From an uncultured Prevotella sp. (GTDB lineage: Bacteria > Bacteroidota > Bacteroidia > Bacteroidales > Bacteroidaceae), in contig CABVDL010000113.1 in NCBI GenBank assembly GCA_902497035.1, positions 1 to 7,664 of the forward strand: DNA of 7,664 nucleotides, given 5' to 3'. Numbering within the stretch: the stretch's first letter is position 1; the number at the start of each line of letters is the position of its first letter. The notes under the pieces are model-generated. The model searched no databases. It was not told the origin of the DNA and worked only from the letters and a program-made list of their open reading frames with translations. Shown here piece by piece: positions 7,314 through 7,664 of this stretch. The position numbers and the translations under genes were made by a program.

Positions 7314-7664
7314 AAACCGCTCCTTTGAACGGTCCCGCCAACAACGCCAAGTTTCGTCTGGGCGGATACGGCCTTGTTCACCGCTTCCGTATCGGCTTCT
7401 GTGGCGCCCATGCGCTGGCGCATAACGGTCGTAAGCTTGGTCTGTGCCTCCGTAGCCGCATTGCTCTTGGCAATGAAAGGCTGCACGGCACCGGTAAGCT
7501 GTTGAAGGCCGCTGTAGAGGTTATTGTACAACGAGGATATGCCGGCCCATTTGAGGATGGTCTGGCGTTCCTGCTCAGTCTTGCTTGGAATGGTGCCCAA
7601 GGCCTTACTAAGCTCCTGAACGCCTTGCTTGCACTGTACAACGACATCCTTGCCGTTGACCGAT
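7301..7664 (-). pseudogene. Phage tail tape-measure protein fragment
   Basis: The minus-strand frame is open from the window edge (7664) to a stop at 7301-7303. It includes residues upstream of any start codon (SVNGKDVVVQCKQG, then VQELSKALGTIPSK), so the gene begins outside the window. Segments such as WAGISSLYNNLYSGLQQLTGAV, KSNAATEAQTKLTTVMRQRM and AVNKAVSAQTKLGVVGG are typical of the N-terminal part of Bacteroidales prophage tape-measure proteins, which set tail length. Tape-measure proteins usually run to many hundreds of residues. Here recognisable sequence stops after about GVVGG (near 7338) and is followed by a dozen unrelated residues and a stop within the 7268-7313 repeat. It is thus cut at its 3' side and very probably non-functional. 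No other phage structural gene is visible in the window. Confidence 0.7.

Overview
The window looks like a chromosomal segment from a Bacteroidales bacterium, most likely Prevotellaceae-like. Three things point there: promoter-like boxes of the Bacteroidetes type (TTTG, then about 21 bases, then TAnnTTTG), A-rich leaders without a clear Shine-Dalgarno sequence, and recombinase and phage fragments of the kind seen in Bacteroidales. This assignment is inferred from style and protein character, not from a database match.

The only intact genes are the glutamate synthase pair, both read on the minus strand: gltB (large subunit, about 6642 to 2119) followed after 30 bases by gltD (small subunit, 2088 to 667). 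Together they form NADPH-dependent GOGAT. GltD takes electrons from NADPH, and Fe-S clusters and flavins carry them to GltB. GltB releases ammonia from glutamine and adds it to 2-oxoglutarate, giving two glutamates. Upstream of gltB lie two candidate promoters. An 8-bp inverted repeat brackets the -33 box of the distal one and abuts its -7 box, and could be an operator. Downstream of gltD is a hairpin with a T tract that looks like the operon terminator.

The left 600 bases hold no gene. They contain four short tandem-repeat arrays (9-74, 342-385, 414-501, 506-579). The arrays differ in sequence but all have a period of exactly 22 bp, and each unit or unit junction contains a small dyad. Between the first and second arrays is about 267 bases of more AT-rich sequence with no recognisable gene.

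The right end (about 6800-7664) is a graveyard of gene fragments, all on the minus strand: a piece of a tyrosine recombinase, an adjoining fragment of uncertain origin, and the cut-off end of a phage tail tape-measure protein that runs off the window. Another 22-bp-spaced repeat (7268-7302) sits at the point where the tape-measure frame breaks off. No complete new defence or mobile system is visible. The most unusual signal is the family of 22-bp arrays with constant period and changing sequence.
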